From: Oscillospiraceae bacterium
Lineage (GTDB): Bacteria > Bacillota > Clostridia > Oscillospirales > Ruminococcaceae
Direction: 5' to 3'
Assembly (NCBI GenBank): GCA_017829005.1
Contig: JAGAJF010000078.1
Span: 1 to 60,784 of the forward strand
Length of the DNA: 60,784 nucleotides
Under the pieces are notes generated by a model. The model saw only the letters and a program-made list of their open reading frames with translations, was not told the DNA's origin and did no database searches. The position numbers and the translations under genes are program-made. Position 1 is the stretch's first letter. Every line of letters starts with the position of its first letter. Positions 34,590 through 43,562 of this stretch are shown piece by piece.

Positions 34590-36527
34590 ATGGGACTCAC
34601 ACTTACCGAAAAGATCCTCAAGGCTCACGTTGTTGACGGCGAGTTCGTCAAGGGCAGCGAGATCGGCATCAGGATCGACCAGACACTGACACAGGACGCT
34701 ACGGGCACTATGGCATATCTCGAGTTTGAGGCTATGGGCGTTCCCAGAGTTAAAACCGAGAGATCTGTTGCTTACATCGACCACAACACCCTCCAGTCGG
34801 GCTTCGAAAACGCCGACGACCACCGCTTCATCGGCTCTGTTGCCAAGAAGCACGGCATATATTTCTCCCGTCCCGGCAACGGTATCTGCCACCAGGTTCA
34901 CCTTGAGCGTTTCGGCGCTCCCGGAAAGACACTTATCGGTTCGGACAGCCACACCCCCACAGGCGGCGGTATCGGTATGATAGCTATCGGCGCAGGCGGT
35001 CTCGATGTTGCTGTTGCAATGGGCGGCGGCGCATACTATATTACATACCCCAAGATCGTTAAGGTTGAGCTTACAGGCAAGCTTTCTCCCTGGGTATCCG
35101 CAAAGGACGTTATCCTTGAAGTTCTCAGACGTCTCTCCGTTAAGGGCGGCGTGGGCAAGGTGATCGAGTACTGCGGCGAGGGCGTAAAGACCCTTTCCGT
35201 GCCCGAAAGAGCTACCATTACAAATATGGGTGCTGAGCTTGGCGCTACCACATCTATATTCCCCTCCGACGAGACTACAAGGGAATTCCTCAAGGCTCAG
35301 AAGCGCGAGGACGTTTACGTCCCCTTGTCTGCTGACCCCGACGCTGTTTATGACGAGGTAGTTGAGATAAACCTTTCCGAGCTGGTTCCCCTTGCAGCTT
35401 GTCCTCATTCTCCCGACAATGTCAAGACCGTTGAGGAGATAGGCGAGCTGAAGATAGATCAGGTCTGCATAGGCTCCTGCACAAACAGCTCCCTTATGGA
35501 TATGATGAAGGTGGCTCACATCTTAAAGGGCAAGACCGTTCATCCCGACGTTTCCCTTTCCATCGCTCCCGGCTCCAAGCAGGTCCTCAATATGCTGGCT
35601 CAGAACGGCGCTCTTGCTGTAATGATAGACGCAGGCGCAAGAATTCTGGAGTCTGCCTGCGGTCCTTGTATCGGAATGGGTCAGTCCCCCAACTCAAAGG
35701 GCGTTTCTCTCAGAACCTTCAACCGTAACTTTGAAGGCAGAAGCGGCACAAAGGACGGTCAGATATATCTTGTATCTCCCGAAATGGCTGCAGCTTCCGC
35801 TCTCACAGGCTATCTTACAGACCCCAGAACTCTTGAGGGTACATTTGAATTCACAATGCCTAAGGAGTTCGTTATCAATGACAATATGGTGGTTCCTCCC
35901 GCAACTGAGGCAGAGATGGACTCCGTTCAGATTCTCAGAGGTCCCAACATAAAGCCCTTCCCCGAGACCGCTCCTCTCTCCGAGACTATCGAGTGCGGCT
36001 GCTCTCTCAAGGTTGGCGACAACATCACCACCGACCACATTATGCCCGCAGGCGCAAAGATACTTCCCCTGCGCTCCAATATCCCTGCTATCTCAAATTA
36101 CTGCTTCACCGTTTGCGACGAGGCATTCCCCGAGAGAGCGAAGTCTATGGGCAAGAGCATTATCGTAGGCGGCTCAAACTACGGTCAGGGCTCATCCCGT
36201 GAGCACGCCGCTCTCGCTCCTCTCTATCTCGGCGTAAAGGCCGTTCTTGTAAAGAGCTTTGCAAGAATCCACAGAGCAAACCTCATCAACGCAGGAATCC
36301 TGCCCCTTACCTTTGTAAACGAGGCTGACTACGAGAACATCGCTCAGGGCGACGAGCTTGTTATCGCTGACGTAAGAAAGGCTGTTACAGAGGGCAGAAC
36401 AGAGCTTACAGTTGTAAACAAGACAAACGGCAGGGAAATACCCGTTCTCTGCGAGCTTACAGGCAGAACAAAGGATATCGTTCTCGCAGGCGGTCTGCTT
36501 GACTACACAAGAGAAAGCCTTAAATGA
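34590..36527 (+). CDS. acn: Aconitate hydratase
   Basis: Aconitase interconverts citrate and isocitrate using a [4Fe-4S] cluster. The 645-aa protein has the cluster cysteines in CIGSCTNSS (near 297) and ACGPCIGMG (near 357 and 360), SDSHTPTGGG, and the C-terminal swivel domain with GSNYGQGSSREHAA. Its length fits the shorter monomeric bacterial/mitochondrial-like type. It begins with ATG 34590 behind GAAAGGATTG, has its own promoter, and heads a run that ends in isocitrate dehydrogenase, which together supply 2-oxoglutarate for glutamate synthesis. No citrate synthase is in the window. Confidence 0.95.
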   Translation: MGLTLTEKILKAHVVDGEFVKGSEIGIRIDQTLTQDATGTMAYLEFEAMGVPRVKTERSVAYIDHNTLQSGFENADDHRFIGSVAKKHGIYFSRPGNGICHQVHLERFGAPGKTLIGSDSHTPTGGGIGMIAIGAGGLDVAVAMGGGAYYITYPKIVKVELTGKLSPWVSAKDVILEVLRRLSVKGGVGKVIEYCGEGVKTLSVPERATITNMGAELGATTSIFPSDETTREFLKAQKREDVYVPLSADPDAVYDEVVEINLSELVPLAACPHSPDNVKTVEEIGELKIDQVCIGSCTNSSLMDMMKVAHILKGKTVHPDVSLSIAPGSKQVLNMLAQNGALAVMIDAGARILESACGPCIGMGQSPNSKGVSLRTFNRNFEGRSGTKDGQIYLVSPEMAAASALTGYLTDPRTLEGTFEFTMPKEFVINDNMVVPPATEAEMDSVQILRGPNIKPFPETAPLSETIECGCSLKVGDNITTDHIMPAGAKILPLRSNIPAISNYCFTVCDEAFPERAKSMGKSIIVGGSNYGQGSSREHAALAPLYLGVKAVLVKSFARIHRANLINAGILPLTFVNEADYENIAQGDELVIADVRKAVTEGRTELTVVNKTNGREIPVLCELTGRTKDIVLAGGLLDYTRESLK

Positions 36528-36754
36528 TTGACACAACACATACGTTCAGTTTAAGAGGCAGACATAATATTGACCCTGAGGATTTCAAAGTCCTTATGGT
36601 GATGTTAATAATCTTCTGTATTCTTTACGGCGTTATGCATAAACTCTTTCCCGATATGGATAAGAAGAATCGTGATACTATCCTGCAAATTGCAGGCGCA
36701 GTGCTTATCGCAATAGGATTATGTATATCATGGAAAATGAAAGAAGCTCTCTGA
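36524..36754 (+). CDS. Small two-helix membrane protein, unknown function
   Basis: A 76-aa protein whose ATG overlaps the aconitase stop by 4 bp (ATGA), suggesting coupled translation. Two hydrophobic segments (about 23-40 and 54-70) are separated by a short charged loop (HKLFPDMDKKNRD). It overlaps the following DUF3795 gene. I do not recognise the family. Confidence 0.65.
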   Translation: MIDTTHTFSLRGRHNIDPEDFKVLMVMLIIFCILYGVMHKLFPDMDKKNRDTILQIAGAVLIAIGLCISWKMKEAL

Positions 36755-37224
36755 GCACAAACAATATCACAACGGCACGGTGCGGTATGGACTGCACCGA
36801 ATGCCGCTTTGCGGTTGAAAACGACTGCCCCGGCTGTCCCTATTCCCAAAGCCCCTCGGAGCGGAAAATGCTTTTCGAGGACGAGGAATGTGAGGTAGGC
36901 ATATGCTGCTGCGAAAAGGGGTATGACCACTGCGGAAAATGCCCCGATTTTCCCTGTGACACACTTAAAGCTGTCAGCCTTGACACCGAAACGGGAGACG
37001 GCGGCGCACGGCTTATGCGGCTTAAAGAGATAAGGGACAGAGAATACCGCATAAAGCGGTCAAGGATCTCATTTCCACTGACAGGCTTCTGTCTGGGTAT
37101 CAGTCTGGGTATCATCATCGGCTGTATCACGGGAGATGTTGTCTTGATGACTGCGGCAGGCATTATCTCGGGCACGGGGCTGGGCGTTATGATAAGCGTT
37201 TTCAAAGGAGACAAGCGAAAATGA
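36721..37224 (+). CDS. DUF3795 cysteine-rich protein with membrane anchor
   Basis: A 167-aa protein. The N-terminal half is a DUF3795-type metal-binding region with many cysteines: ARCGMDCTECRFAVE, CPGCPY, GICCCEKGYDHCGKCPDFPC. The C-terminal half has two hydrophobic helices (LTGFCLGISLGIIIGCITG and MTAAGIISGTGLGVMI). DUF3795 proteins are common in anaerobes and have no defined activity. It overlaps both neighbours by a few bases, so it is part of one tightly packed message. A second ATG at 36730 is an alternative start. Confidence 0.8.
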   Translation: MYIMENERSSLSTNNITTARCGMDCTECRFAVENDCPGCPYSQSPSERKMLFEDEECEVGICCCEKGYDHCGKCPDFPCDTLKAVSLDTETGDGGARLMRLKEIRDREYRIKRSRISFPLTGFCLGISLGIIIGCITGDVVLMTAAGIISGTGLGVMISVFKGDKRK

Positions 37225-37910
37225 ATTACCTGAAAATAAAAGCGGACAACGACAGGATATTTGCCGAGGGCGGTTTTGAAATGCGCTCCGAGTATTTTGA
37301 AAATGTCCCCATAACCGAAAATCCACGGGCGGCAAGGTACAATATTTCCGAAAATCTTCTCCCCCTTACAACTACCGAATGTATTCTGCAAAATAAGGGA
37401 CGGAAAATCCTTGCCCTTAATTTTGCAAATGCCAACTTCCCCGGCGGTGCTTACACCATGGGAGGAAATGCACAGGAGGAAGCCCTCTGCCGCTGTTCTA
37501 TGCTTTACTACACCATAAAGAAATGCGGCGAATATTACAATAAAAACAGGCTTCATGTCCTGCCCGATTACACCGACGGTATCATCATTTCCGAGAACGT
37601 TCCCGTAATACGGGACGACAGCGGACAGCTTCTCGATGAGCCTGTGATGTGCGGCTTTATAACCTGTCCTGCGGTCAACAGGCGGCTTGCATTGCCTATG
37701 TTCGGCGACAGGAAAATCACGGAGACTATGAAAAGGCGGATAGAAAAAATCATCTGTCTTGCGGCTTCAAAAAAGCCCGACATCGTTATCCTCGGCGCAT
37801 TCGGCTGCGGCGTTTTCGGCAACAAGCGAGAAATGGTCTTTCCCCTGTTTGAACAGGCAATAACCGACTTCGGCGGCGAATGTGAATTTGTATTCGCAAT
37901 TCCCGATTGA
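37221..37910 (+). CDS. PARG-like macrodomain protein (TIGR02452 family)
   Basis: A 229-aa protein of the TIGR02452 family, related to bacterial-type poly(ADP-ribose) glycohydrolases. It has the signature segment NFPGGAYTMGGNAQEEALCR, including the QEE catalytic glutamates, and the macrodomain hallmark VILGAFGCGVFGN near the C-terminus. Proteins of this type remove ADP-ribose from proteins or nucleic acids. No ADP-ribosyltransferase is adjacent. It overlaps the DUF3795 gene by 4 bp and precedes icd by 33 bp. Confidence 0.85.
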   Translation: MNYLKIKADNDRIFAEGGFEMRSEYFENVPITENPRAARYNISENLLPLTTTECILQNKGRKILALNFANANFPGGAYTMGGNAQEEALCRCSMLYYTIKKCGEYYNKNRLHVLPDYTDGIIISENVPVIRDDSGQLLDEPVMCGFITCPAVNRRLALPMFGDRKITETMKRRIEKIICLAASKKPDIVILGAFGCGVFGNKREMVFPLFEQAITDFGGECEFVFAIPD

Positions 37911-37943
37911 CAAAATCATTAAATTTACGGAGGTACACCAGAA

Positions 37944-39158
37944 ATGGCAGATAAAATCAAAATGTCCACTCCTCTCGTTGAGATGGACGGAGACGAAATG
38001 ACCAGGATCATCTGGAAAATGATAAAGGATATTCTTATCACACCTTATGTTGAGCTCAACACCGAATACTACGATCTGGGTCTTGTTCACAGAAATGAGA
38101 CAAACGATCAGGTAACTGTTGACTCTGCTGAGGCTACAAAGAAGTACGGCGTTGCTGTAAAGTGCGCAACTATCACCCCCAACGCTCAGAGAATGACCGA
38201 GTATGACCTGAAGGAGATGTGGAAGTCCCCCAACGGCACTATCAGAGCTATCCTTGACGGAACAGTTTTCAGAGCGCCTATCATCGTAAAGGGCATCACT
38301 CCCCTGCTCCCCACCTGGACAAAGCCCATTACCATTGCCCGTCACGCTTACGGCGATGTTTACAAGAACACCGAAATGCAGGTTGCAGAGGGTTCAAAGT
38401 GCGAGCTGGTATGCACAGATGCAGAGGGCAACGAGACACGCTCCCTTATCTATGATTTCAAGGACAGCGCAGGCGTTATCCAGGGTCTTCATAACAAGGA
38501 CAACTCCATAAGAAGCTTTGCAAAGGCTTGCTTCAACTTCGCTCTCGATACAAAGCAGGATCTGTGGTTCGCTACCAAGGACACCATTTCCAAGAAGTAC
38601 GACCACCGTTTCAAGGACATCTTTGCCGAGATATACGAGGCAAAGTACAAGGAGAAGTTCGAGGCTGCGGGCATTGAATATTTCTACACCCTCATTGACG
38701 ACGCCGTTGCAAGAGTTGTTCGTTCAAACGGCGGTTACATCTGGGCTTGCAAGAACTATGACGGCGATGTTATGTCCGATATGGTGGCTACCGCATTCGG
38801 CAGTCTGGGCATGATGACCTCCGTTCTTGTATCTCCCGACGGAGTTTACGAGTACGAGGCAGCTCACGGAACCGTTACACGTCACTACTACAAGCACTTA
38901 AAGGGTGAGGAGACCTCCACAAACTCCGTTGCTACCATCTTTGCATGGTCGGGCGCTCTCAAGAAGAGGGGCGAGCTGGACGGCAACAAGGAGCTTTCCG
39001 ATTATGCCGAGAAGCTTGAGAAGGCTACTGTTCAGACCATTGAAGAGGGCGTTATGACAGGTGACCTGTACGTACTCTCTCATCTCGAGGATAAGAAGAA
39101 GGTCAACACCGAGGACTTCCTTCTTGAGATAAACAAGCGTCTGGCTGCTATGATGTAA
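37944..39158 (+). CDS. icd: Isocitrate dehydrogenase (NADP-dependent, eukaryote-like type)
   Basis: It oxidatively decarboxylates isocitrate to 2-oxoglutarate. The 404-aa protein has [18 protein letters not shown], the substrate motif [16 protein letters not shown], and metal-binding [20 protein letters not shown] followed by [11 protein letters not shown]. This pattern belongs to the homodimeric type II family shared with eukaryotes, distinct from E. coli Icd. The ATG start follows TTACGGAGGT. Downstream are terminator-like hairpins. Confidence 0.94.
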   Translation: MADKIKMSTPLVEMDGDEMTRIIWKMIKDILITPYVELNTEYYDLGLVHRNETNDQVTVDSAEATKKYGVAVKCATITPNAQRMTEYDLKEMWKSPNGTIRAILDGTVFRAPIIVKGITPLLPTWTKPITIARHAYGDVYKNTEMQVAEGSKCELVCTDAEGNETRSLIYDFKDSAGVIQGLHNKDNSIRSFAKACFNFALDTKQDLWFATKDTISKKYDHRFKDIFAEIYEAKYKEKFEAAGIEYFYTLIDDAVARVVRSNGGYIWACKNYDGDVMSDMVATAFGSLGMMTSVLVSPDGVYEYEAAHGTVTRHYYKHLKGEETSTNSVATIFAWSGALKKRGELDGNKELSDYAEKLEKATVQTIEEGVMTGDLYVLSHLEDKKKVNTEDFLLEINKRLAAMM

Positions 39159-39211
39159 TAACAGCGGCTCGGTAACGGCAGAAATTTATTTTAGATTTAA
39201 CAGATCTTGTT

Positions 39212-39277
39212 GGGACGGGTTTTTCCCGTCCCGCATTATCTGCATTTGTGAAACGGGACGGGAGACCTGTCCCCTAC
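39212..39277. repeat. GGGACGGG-type palindromic intergenic repeats
   Basis: Two adjacent palindromic units: GGGACGGG-TTTTT-CCCGTCCC (39212-39232) and a related GGGACGGG...CCTGTCCCCTACAAAGC (39254-39282). A third, in the opposite orientation, lies at 50384-50426 and shares the flanking CTACAAAGC. These look like a small REP-type family. The first also works as a hairpin after icd. Confidence 0.55.
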
Positions 39278-39294
39278 AAAGCTGCAATGAATAT

Positions 39295-39331
39295 GCCCGA
39301 TATGATCCAATTTGGTTTATCGGGCTGTTTT
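39295..39331 (+). terminator. Terminator downstream of icd
   Basis: GCCCGATA (39295-39302) pairs with TATCGGGC (39318-39325), followed by TGTTTTTAG. Confidence 0.75.
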
Positions 39332-39420
39332 TAGTGCTTGAATGTACTTGATCGTATAAGCGGATATTGCCAAGGGACAGCACGGGCGGTTTTTAGAGTC
39401 GACCTTTAAAGGAGAATGAA

Positions 39421-40584
39421 ATGAAAAGATCAAAATATATTGCAGTAATTTTTTCTGCACTTATGCTGAGTGCTTGCGGTGAAAGCAGCGAGCCTGCAGC
39501 TTCCGAAACAACTTTTTCCGAAACAACCGAAGCCGCTGATGAAGTTACCTCTGAATCTGAGATGACAGCATCTGATGAAACTACCGCTCAGACAGCAGAA
39601 CTGACTTCAATCACCGAAGAAAGCTCCTCTGCTGTTACCGAAAACGTATCCGATACAGCTGTTGATCTCATAAGTGACAGACCCTTCGGAATATATGAGG
39701 TCGAAATAAAAGATGGCGCTCCCGAGATATGCGATCTTGATGCAGTCAAGGCAAGGCGCAGAACGGATATGGCTGAGCATTATACAACATGGCAGGAAAG
39801 TAATAGCGTTAACAATTGGAATTTTGACGAATATTCAGATGCGGCAGATCTTATCGAAAAGGAGTTTGGATATTCTTTTGAAAATTCTGCTCCGGTAACC
39901 ACTTATGTTGAGGACGATTTTGACCTTGACGGTAATCAGGAGTATTATCTTTGCATGGCGGAGTATGTTGTGAAACCATATTTAAATGGGTCAAACGCCT
40001 ATGAGGCGGCAATCGTGACTTCAGTCTATTATATAGACGATGATGGGACCGTTATGAATACTTTCAGTAAGCTGGTGCAGATGTGTACTCCCGAACCACT
40101 TTATGGCGATTCGGCGGAAGATGCACTGAACAATTATCTGAATCCCTATTCAGATGAAAACAATCTGAAATTTCAGATCGAACGCGGTTACGGTGATTTT
40201 CTTGCTCCCCTTGTCATTGACAACGGCGACAGCAAACATCTTCTATGGAAAAACGGAAATGATTATCCATCCGATTGGGGTGCTTATATTTTCTCGGGTG
40301 ATAAAAGTATCCGTGTTGAAATATCTTCCCCCTCTGCGTCGCTTGGCGGATTTTATGAATGGGGCAGTGCGCCCGAAGATGTGTTCTTTACCGAAAGAGA
40401 AAAGTTCGGTGAGGATTTCTGGGCTACCGAGATAAATCTCGCAACAAAGCTTGACCTTTATACATATCCCGAGATCAACGGCAAGGTAAACACGCTGAAA
40501 TGGGACGGTCAGAATTATGTTTATAACATAGTAGAGCGAAATAATAATTCATCTCTTGAGAGCGGACCTATCGAATGGAAATGA
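39421..40584 (+). CDS. Predicted lipoprotein, unknown function
   Basis: A 387-aa protein with a lipoprotein signal: basic MKRSK, a hydrophobic core and the lipobox LMLSACGE, with the modified Cys at residue 19. A Thr/Ser/Glu-rich spacer (about 20-80) like a surface stalk precedes a globular domain (about 85-387) that I do not recognise. DDFDLDGNQEYYLCMAEYV is an acidic, dockerin- or Ca-loop-like stretch often seen in gut Firmicutes surface proteins. ATG 39421 follows AAAGGAG. It appears to be an independent unit. Confidence 0.82.
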   Translation: MKRSKYIAVIFSALMLSACGESSEPAASETTFSETTEAADEVTSESEMTASDETTAQTAELTSITEESSSAVTENVSDTAVDLISDRPFGIYEVEIKDGAPEICDLDAVKARRRTDMAEHYTTWQESNSVNNWNFDEYSDAADLIEKEFGYSFENSAPVTTYVEDDFDLDGNQEYYLCMAEYVVKPYLNGSNAYEAAIVTSVYYIDDDGTVMNTFSKLVQMCTPEPLYGDSAEDALNNYLNPYSDENNLKFQIERGYGDFLAPLVIDNGDSKHLLWKNGNDYPSDWGAYIFSGDKSIRVEISSPSASLGGFYEWGSAPEDVFFTEREKFGEDFWATEINLATKLDLYTYPEINGKVNTLKWDGQNYVYNIVERNNNSSLESGPIEWK

Positions 40585-40718
40585 GTTTTTCATGATGCCG
40601 GTAATCGGACGAGCTGCGAGTATATTCAGAACGCAGAATATATGATGCGGGGGGTCGGCGGCAATGCTGCGGACTGCCCGCTGCTTATTCGGAATGTTTT
40701 TTTCAAAGGAATGGTCAT

Positions 40719-41363
40719 ATGGCAAAAAAAGAGGAAATATCCTCCTCGGTAATAAAACGGCTTCCCAGATATTACCGCTTCATCGGGGAGCTTATAAATC
40801 AGGGACGGACAAGGATATCCTCCGCCGACCTTGCGGAGCAGATGTCACTTACAGCTTCTCAGATAAGGCAGGACCTTAACTGCTTCGGCGGCTTCGGACA
40901 GCCGGGGTGCGGCTACTCCCTCCCCGAGCTTTATTCGGAGATAGGTCATATCTTAGGGCTTGACCGCCGCAGAAAAGCGGTGCTTATCGGAGCGGGAAAC
41001 CTGGGACGTGCCATTGCCATTCATATGAATTTCGAAAGCTTCGGAATGGAGCTTCGGGGCATTTTCGACGCAGACGAAAACAAGACAGGTCTTACAGTTG
41101 CGGGTATGAAGATACTCCCCATGAGTGAAATGGGGGAATTTATAATCAGGGAGCGCCCCGAGGCTGCCATTTTATGCATTCCCAAGGAGTCGGCGGAGGA
41201 ATGTGCCGATATGCTGGTGGGCTGCGGCATAAAGGCTTTCTGGAATTTTTCCCACTTTGACCTTGCCGCAAAGCACAAGGATATTGTGGTGGAAAATGTC
41301 CATCTGGGTGACAGCCTTATGCTTTTATCATACGGACTGACCAATTCCGAAAATGATTTTTAG
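40719..41363 (+). CDS. rex: Redox-sensing transcriptional repressor Rex
   Basis: Rex is a dimeric repressor that senses the NADH/NAD+ ratio and controls fermentation genes. The 214-aa protein has the N-terminal winged helix (VIKRLPRYYRFIGELINQG, SASQIRQDLN-like TASQIRQDLNCFG) and a Rossmann domain with AVLIGAGNLGRAIA, ending in a domain-swap helix. It is an obvious candidate regulator of the split pyruvate formate-lyase 12 kb away, but I found no good TTGTTAA-N4-TTAACAA site in that region. ATG 40719 follows AAAGGA. Confidence 0.96.
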   Translation: MAKKEEISSSVIKRLPRYYRFIGELINQGRTRISSADLAEQMSLTASQIRQDLNCFGGFGQPGCGYSLPELYSEIGHILGLDRRRKAVLIGAGNLGRAIAIHMNFESFGMELRGIFDADENKTGLTVAGMKILPMSEMGEFIIRERPEAAILCIPKESAEECADMLVGCGIKAFWNFSHFDLAAKHKDIVVENVHLGDSLMLLSYGLTNSENDF

Positions 41364-41393
41364 TGCAAAATATAGTATTTTTTACTAAAAGCA

Positions 41394-41422
41394 TTGATTT
41401 TTTGTTGAATGTGTGATATACT
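41394..41422 (+). promoter_or_regulatory. Sigma-A promoter of the 41509 gene
   Basis: TTGATT (41394-41399), 17 bp, TATACT (41417-41422). Confidence 0.65.
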
Positions 41423-41508
41423 TATAAGGACATACCGATTTTGAGACATTTTTATTTTAACTTTGAAATTAACCGTACCCTTATGTGGTTCGGACTGGAG
41501 GAAATATA

Positions 41509-42495
41509 ATGCCATATCCTATTATTACACCGTCTTATTTTCAGGAGCTTGCCGAGGACAAAACGCTTGAGGAAAAGATCCATTACAACATTCTGACCTC
41601 TCCCAGCGCTATCGAATATGTCTTCCCCATCTATCAGAAGCCGCTTCTCAAAAAGCTTATGGATACCCCGAATATCCTCAGCTTCAAGATGACAAACCTC
41701 AAGCCCGAACACGAAGAAGAGTTTGCCAAGCAGGGTGCCGAGCTTGTGGAAAGATTTCCTCTGCTCGTTCATTATTGGGATTTCAAGGTTCTCACTATGC
41801 AGATCCTTCAGAACAGAAATTTCGTTTTCGAAAAGCGTATGCTGCTCCTTAACTACGCCTACAAGACCCTTCAGGGTATGCTTGACAAAACAAGCGGCGA
41901 GGAACAGGACAAATATATCGCCACATTCCTTCGTGATATGAACGTTCCCAAAAATCAGGACGCTGTTATGAAATATTTCGAGTCCATCACTCCCAACTTT
42001 GCATACAGCCTCTGCGACGGTCTTTCTCTGCTCAGAGCGCTGCCCACATCGGAGGAATACGACAAGCTGCTCGATACCGTATTTGCTTCCGTAAACTGCG
42101 ACAGGGCAATGAAGGAGTTCAAGTTCGACAAGGACGTTTATATGCCTATGAAGAAGGCTTACTATGAAGACTTCCTTAAAAACGGCAGAGAGCATTACAT
42201 CGAGCAGGTTATGGTAAACTATGTATGGACATACTGTATGCCCTATGCGGACTCCACCTCCAGCCTGTGGGATAATTTCATATTCTTCAATACTCTGTTC
42301 AATACCATCAAGGTGCTTCTCACCTGCGCTACTTACAAGGCTGAGGACAAGGACGAGGCATTCATCAACGCTGTCACCGAATTTGACAAGGCTCTCAGAA
42401 GGACCAAGGGCAGCATCGTAAAGCTCATTGCCGCTGCCAATGTCAAGGAAGGTCTTGCCACAAACGGCGATATGGCTATCCTCTCTATGAGCTGA
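41509..42495 (+). CDS. Helical cytoplasmic protein, unknown function
   Basis: I do not recognise this 328-aa protein. It is predicted to be mostly alpha-helical, with no signal peptide, membrane segment or obvious catalytic motif; aromatic and acidic residues are frequent (PLLVHYWDFKVLTMQ, IEQVMVNYVWTYCMPYAD). The start is ATG 41509 behind CTGGAGGAAA; upstream in-frame codons lack a ribosome site. It is a single-gene unit with its own promoter and a terminator, between rex and the moxR cluster. Confidence 0.8.
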   Translation: MPYPIITPSYFQELAEDKTLEEKIHYNILTSPSAIEYVFPIYQKPLLKKLMDTPNILSFKMTNLKPEHEEEFAKQGAELVERFPLLVHYWDFKVLTMQILQNRNFVFEKRMLLLNYAYKTLQGMLDKTSGEEQDKYIATFLRDMNVPKNQDAVMKYFESITPNFAYSLCDGLSLLRALPTSEEYDKLLDTVFASVNCDRAMKEFKFDKDVYMPMKKAYYEDFLKNGREHYIEQVMVNYVWTYCMPYADSTSSLWDNFIFFNTLFNTIKVLLTCATYKAEDKDEAFINAVTEFDKALRRTKGSIVKLIAAANVKEGLATNGDMAILSMS

Positions 42496-42520
42496 TAAGA
42501 ACCTCATATATACACATATC

Positions 42521-42553
42521 CGGCGGCGGGAGCTTTACTCTTGCCGCTTTGTT
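42521..42553 (+). terminator. Terminator after the 41509 gene
   Basis: A 10-bp stem (42521-42530 with 42536-42545, two G-T pairs) with loop CTTTA, then TTTGTTGT. Confidence 0.7.
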
Positions 42554-42596
42554 GTCTGCATAAGAATTACACTAAAATAAGGTTGGTATAATAGGA

Positions 42597-43550
42597 ATGG
42601 ACATTGACAAGAAGCTTATCTCTCTGCTGAAAAATGCCGCTGACGAGATAAGGAGATCCGTTATCGGCAAGGATCAGATAATCATAAAGATACTGATGAC
42701 CGCCTGCGCAGGGGGACACATTCTCCTTGAGGATATCCCCGGGGTGGGAAAGACCACTATGGCGGTAGCTTTTTCAAAGGCTCTGAGCCTTAAATACAAT
42801 CGTATGCAGTTCACTTCTGACGTTATGCCTGCGGACGTTACGGGCTTTAATATCCCCAACCGCTCTACGGGCGAATTTGAGTGGCGCCCCGGTGCGGTGT
42901 TCTGCAATCTCTTTCTGGCTGACGAGATAAACCGTACCTCAAGCAAGACCCAGTCGGCGCTCCTTGAAGCTATGGAAGAGCGGTCTGTTACCGTTGACAG
43001 CGTTACAAGGGCGCTCCCAGACCCATTTATCGTTCTTGCAACGCAAAATCCCTGCGGCTCGGCAGGCACTCAGATGCTCCCCGAAAGCCAGCTTGACAGA
43101 TTTATGATTCGCCTTACTATGGGATATCCCGAGGAGGCAGATGAGGCGGCTATTCTAAAGGCGAAGTCCCAAAAAAGCAGCATTCCCGAGGTAAGTGCGG
43201 TGATGACTGCCGATGACCTTATAAAGCTCAGAAATGCCGCTGACGAAGTTTTTGTCAGCGATGAGATATTCGACTACATCGCAAGGCTTTCGGCGGCTAC
43301 GAGAAAGGACAGCCGCCTTGAGCTGGGCGTAAGTCCCAGAGGCTCTCTTGCGGCGGCGGCTATGGCAAAATCCGCTGCCATGTTCAGCGGCAGAAGCTAT
43401 GTTATCCCCTCGGACGTGACCTATGTTTACGCCGATGTATGCGCCCACCGCGTCATTCCCGCAAGAGTGAAGGGCAGGCTTCCGGGCGACGGCGAAGTGC
43501 GGCAGATACTTGAAAATATCTGCGGCGGAGTTTCCGCTCCAAAGCTGTAA
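42597..43550 (+). CDS. MoxR-family AAA+ ATPase
   Basis: MoxR ATPases act as chaperones for the assembly or activation of protein complexes, often with VWA or DUF58 partners. The 317-aa protein has Walker A EDIPGVGKTTMAVA near 45, Walker B LFLADEINRTSSKTQSALLE, sensor FIVLATQNPCGSAGTQMLPE, and the C-terminal lid (LGVSPRGSLAAAAMAKS). It is the first gene of the conserved trio moxR-DUF58-transglutaminase, 12 bp before the next. Confidence 0.93.
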   Translation: MDIDKKLISLLKNAADEIRRSVIGKDQIIIKILMTACAGGHILLEDIPGVGKTTMAVAFSKALSLKYNRMQFTSDVMPADVTGFNIPNRSTGEFEWRPGAVFCNLFLADEINRTSSKTQSALLEAMEERSVTVDSVTRALPDPFIVLATQNPCGSAGTQMLPESQLDRFMIRLTMGYPEEADEAAILKAKSQKSSIPEVSAVMTADDLIKLRNAADEVFVSDEIFDYIARLSAATRKDSRLELGVSPRGSLAAAAMAKSAAMFSGRSYVIPSDVTYVYADVCAHRVIPARVKGRLPGDGEVRQILENICGGVSAPKL

Positions 43551-43562
43551 AAGGAATTTTTT

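Noticed and set aside
34434-35519. 361-aa minus-strand frame opposite aconitase
   Set aside because: It is a shadow frame covering the aconitase promoter and gene.
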